Below, one piece after another: positions 9,317 through 11,689 of a stretch of 11,689 nucleotides of DNA. Origin of the DNA: Saccoglossus kowalevskii (Eukaryota; Hemichordata; Enteropneusta; Harrimaniidae). A program made the translations under genes and the position numbers. The DNA lies in contig NW_003136331.1 of assembly GCF_000003605.2 (NCBI RefSeq), forward strand, positions 676,634 through 688,322, in the 5' to 3' direction. Position 1 is the first letter of the stretch. Each line of letters opens with the position of its first letter. The notes beneath the pieces were generated by a model. It did not search any database. It was not told where the DNA came from and saw only the letters and a list, made by a program, of their open reading frames with translations.

Positions 9317-9989
9317 GCCATGAATTAGCGACGGCACCTCGTTGCTTAGCAAGTGAGAACCGGCTGTCCACTCACGGGTTTGTGCCACTTATGTAGGGTA
9401 GAACAGCTGACTAAATAACTGACTGACTAATATTTGGATCATGGAGGTAGAATTATACCTTCATGGTTGGATCAAGTTCAAATTTAGGTTTTGTTGGTTT
9501 TTAGACAGTATGCTACTTAGTTCGTCTGTCGGTTAGCTGGCTAGCTAGCTTGCTGGCTCTGACTCGCTGTCGAACTGTCCGACTAAGAATTATTCATCCA
9601 GTTGATGTCCGAGTTTGTCTTTTTAAACACATAAATGTATAATCATGCTGACTGGTCATATTGTAGTGTCGTTAGTCTCGTACGCGGGAGTCACGATGAA
9701 AAACGTTTACAATCAATGTGAGATTGCGCGGAAATAAAGAGGTCTCAACTTCTGTTACAGTTGTTATTATTCTTTCTATTGGTGTAGAAACGAAGCACCA
9801 GAACATCGTCAATTTTGGTTCGAATAAATTGAAATAATTATTAGATAAATATGAGTGATGAATGTGTTTTTTCGGCCAAACACTGAGTAGTGACGTGTTT
9901 GGATTCGGTCTTGAAATATAAATACTGGAATGTATAGTGACTACAGTCTTCTCCTTTCAGTCAAGTATATAATTTACACGGGTGTGGTT
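9317..9989 (-). other. 3' flank / probable 3' UTR of gene B
   Basis: This lies downstream of the gene B stop (TGA, 9992-9990). I find no AATAAA or ATTAAA on the minus strand in the 670 bp before the transposon. The first canonical minus-strand AATAAA hexamers are inside the transposon, at 9183-9178 and 9159-9154. A degenerate GCTAGCT/GCTGGCT tract lies near 9530-9560. No coding potential is evident. Confidence 0.45.
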
Positions 9990-10470
9990 TCATAGCGTAG
10001 TGACGTCAATATCCACAGTTTGGTCATCAAATCCAGCTATGACCGCGTCCAGAATATCAATAACCGACTGTGCATTTTCAAGATGGCCGCCATTAAGAGG
10101 AATGTTTTCGCCATCAACAATTTTAGACGGCTCGTCGTGAATGTCTCCGGATACCACATCCGGCAAGAAATTAACAGGCACCATGCCACCAACAGTCGTA
10201 ATAATGTCTGCCTCCCGATCGGCGTTATTTGAGAGTGATGAACTTTGTGTGTGACATGTGTCATTCGAGCACTTTGAATGTTCGTCCAACGAATGCGAGC
10301 TTACAATACACGAACTTCTGTCAGTTTCTTTCTCAGTCTTGAGGCTATCATGGGCTTCCGTGTATGGTACATGTTGCCCGTTGGGGGCAGGTATGTCTTC
10401 TCCTTCAAATACGTCTTTGTAGGTATCGGCCTTTTTCAGCTCGTTTACTTTCTGCTCCTTCACTCGGCGT
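9990..10470 (-). CDS. gene B last exon: cytoplasmic tail with C-terminal PDZ-ligand-like motif
   Basis: The acceptor is TGTGTGTTCTTTCAG (AG at 10472-10471). The exon's first base completes Arg (AG|A) split from the transmembrane exon, then 159 codons run to TGA at 9992-9990. The tail opens with a basic stop-transfer run (RRRVKEQK) and continues as hydrophilic, acidic, Ser-rich sequence with no hydrophobic segment. YKDV, about 17 residues past the membrane, fits the YxxPhi sorting motif; the C-terminus VTTL fits a class I PDZ ligand (T at -2, L at 0). Both are inferred from sequence only. No kinase, ITIM, death or TIR domain is present. It shows no obvious residue-level similarity to the gene A tail, although both are single terminal exons entered in phase 2. 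Confidence 0.85.
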
Positions 10471-11089
10471 CTGAAAGAACACACAGAACAATGGATAATA
10501 AATCAGTTTGAAAATGAAGGATGGTATCCGGTAACACGCGGAAACTGTTCACACAAATATTCCATTCTTTGTGGCTGGTCACATTATATTTAAACGCAGA
10601 AAGTCCGATGAGGATTAGATACCCAAATTAATTGCAAACTAAGAACTTCAGTTAAATGTATTTTGGGCAATTTTAAATCCAAAGTTCCTGCAGCTTTTCT
10701 GATCGACAATTTCTTACGCGAGCCTATATTAAAGCGGGGGGGGGGGTCGTAGTCTGCAGTTTTGGAGCTGAAGCTTCGATATGTTTTCAATGAAACCAGT
10801 TTCGCAGCCCCCCCCAAGTAGTCTATGTTAAGTAAGATGTAAGTTTGTTCGTTGAAATCAATAGGAAATTTCTTTTACTCAATTACTTTTACTCCGATAC
10901 GTGTCGGATATACGTGGTTTCCAAAATTAAACCAGAGCTCCCAACACTCCCTTGGTTTGGTTTGATACCAGTTACATAGATTTGTTAAGGACTTTCAATT
11001 AATTGTTGCAGCAATTACTAATATAATTAAATGCAAATTGTAATACTGATACTCATTTTAATCAAACTGTCACGTGGTATGGTTCTTAC
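10471..11089 (-). other. gene B final intron (619 nt)
   Basis: The donor is AACAAG|GTAAGAAC (GT at 11089-11088) and the acceptor TTCTTTCAG (10472-10471), in phase 2. It contains a G11 run (10736-10746) and, about 60 nt away, a C8 run (10808-10815), which could pair in RNA. An open frame across the G/C runs (10590-10817, minus) has no splice support in a coding role and is taken as chance. Confidence 0.78.
10736..10815. repeat. G11 and C8 homopolymer tracts in opposed orientation
   Basis: A run of eleven G (10736-10746) and a run of eight C (10808-10815) flank about 60 bp of ordinary sequence. They can pair as the base of a stem-loop, but the sequence between them does not extend the pairing well. 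They may be the eroded ends of a small inverted-repeat element. Run lengths here are prone to sequencing error. Confidence 0.5.
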
Positions 11090-11180
11090 CTTGTTCTGAT
11101 TAGTAAATAAGACACGAGCAATAATATAACAGCAGTTACGACCAGTAAAGAAACCAGCACACTAACAATGATGACGACAT
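11090..11180 (-). CDS. gene B transmembrane exon
   Basis: This 91-nt exon has acceptor GATTTTTTTTAAAG (AG at 11182-11181) and consensus donor ACAAG|GTAAGA (GT at 11089-11088). It encodes VVIIVSVLVSLLVVTAVI then LLLVSYLLIRT: about 27 apolar residues ending in a basic cluster completed by the next exon. It enters in phase 1 (two bases, AT, of a split codon) and leaves in phase 2 (AG|A, Arg), the same pattern as the transmembrane exon of gene A. The frame is also open upstream through the intron to another AG at 11215-11214 (reading ANTTVCGSSDFG and on), so an extended exon start is possible. I prefer 11180 because it has the pyrimidine tract. Confidence 0.83.
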
Positions 11181-11689
11181 CTTTAAAAAAAATCAACAAA
11201 TAATAATGATACACACCAAAGTCACTTGATCCACATACAGTGGTATTTGCCTACAAGATAATTTTCATGCATATACACCGTAGCGACCACCTAGGACTAT
11301 TTGGAAAACTCTTAAATGTGGAATTTATATCATTTCATTTCGGGCGATTGTTAAAATAGACATTCACAGTTTTATATACGACCCAAAAACCATATTCATA
11401 ACCTTCATAAGTATAATCGATTAAATTCATAACTTGTTAAAATTGCATTATGTTTTATTCTGAGCCAATTTTAAGATGATATAGATTTATACCCTGAACA
11501 CGAACAGCCTTCAAGATTTCGTTAAGAGCGAGAGAGCTGTGAGACCTGTTTCCAAAAGCCATCATGATGGTTAAAGAGAGGGAGTCGTCACCTGCGCATG
11601 CGTCAGATGACCGTAGCGTGTCATTGTTTACAAACAAGCGTCTACCCTAGAGTCTTTGTGTTTTTAGCATGTGTTATTATCGTCGGTTG
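11181..11689 (-). other. upstream intron or 5' region of gene B; possible small exon at 11591-11493
   Basis: No stalk-like Ser/Thr-rich exon is visible here. One segment, 11591-11493, is bounded by CGCAG (AG at 11593-11592) and GTTCAGG|GTATAA (GT at 11492-11491). It is open in the frame needed to join the transmembrane exon (phase 1 in and out, 33 codons' worth) and contains ATGATGG at 11565-11560. It could be an internal exon or the 3' end of a first exon. The acceptor lacks a pyrimidine tract and the peptide (MMAFGNRSHSSLALNEILKA) shows no signal sequence, so I do not call it. An NRF1-like TGCGCATGCG (11593-11602) stands beside it and could mark a promoter. Confidence 0.25.

Noticed and set aside
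9033-9323. 96-codon plus-strand open frame inside the foldback element as a transposase remnant
   Set aside because: Its C-terminal third is simply the terminal inverted repeat translated, and no catalytic motif or zinc finger is visible.
10020-10511. Plus-strand and alternative minus-strand open frames over the gene B tail
   Set aside because: They are shadows of the tail exon, whose phase match to the transmembrane exon fixes the real frame.

Overview
The window is animal nuclear DNA and reads like a gene-sparse stretch of an invertebrate genome. It is AT-rich, has GT-AG introns with phase-consistent exons, a long (AT)n microsatellite and a MITE-like foldback element, and no bacterial operon structure. 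The sequence alone does not fix the phylum; an aquatic invertebrate is my guess.

The clearest content is two genes on the minus strand, head to tail, each ending in a transmembrane exon followed by a single-exon cytoplasmic tail. Gene A (about 7477 down to 591) can be assembled into a five-exon model of 364 codons plus stop (my inference): a signal-peptide-like exon (7477-7385), a small Cys-rich exon (4406-4289), a Ser/Thr-rich stalk exon (2322-2080), a transmembrane exon (1604-1523) and a tail exon (1149-591). All four junctions agree in phase (0, 1, 1, 2) and the coding sum, 1095 nt, divides by three. The last three exons are well supported; the first two are tentative. The tail carries an FxNPxY motif (FTNPIY), the classical endocytic/PTB-binding signal of LDL-receptor-like proteins. 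I recognise no named family.

Gene B enters from the right edge. Its transmembrane exon (11180-11090) and tail exon (10470-9990) use the same phase pattern as gene A (phase 1 in, phase 2 across the TM/tail junction), and the tail ends in a class I PDZ-ligand-like VTTL. Its 5' part is outside the window or too ambiguous to call.

Between the genes lies a 536-bp element (8773-9308) with about 100-bp terminal inverted repeats and an 8-bp direct repeat (TTCCCGAT) at its edges: a non-autonomous DNA transposon. A CpG-dense patch with a perfect CRE (TGACGTCA) at 7380-7640 coincides with the proposed first exon of gene A and may be its promoter.

Layout: 1-590 3' flank/UTR of gene A; 591-7477 gene A; 7478-7650 possible promoter; 7650-8772 intergenic; 8773-9308 foldback element; 9317-9989 3' flank of gene B; 9990-11180 last two exons of gene B; 11181-11689 upstream intron or 5' region of gene B. 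The most unusual observations are a tandemly duplicated splice donor on the stalk exon that could switch gene A between membrane-bound and truncated forms, and the (AT)54 tract placed where the branch point and pyrimidine tract of the final intron should be.
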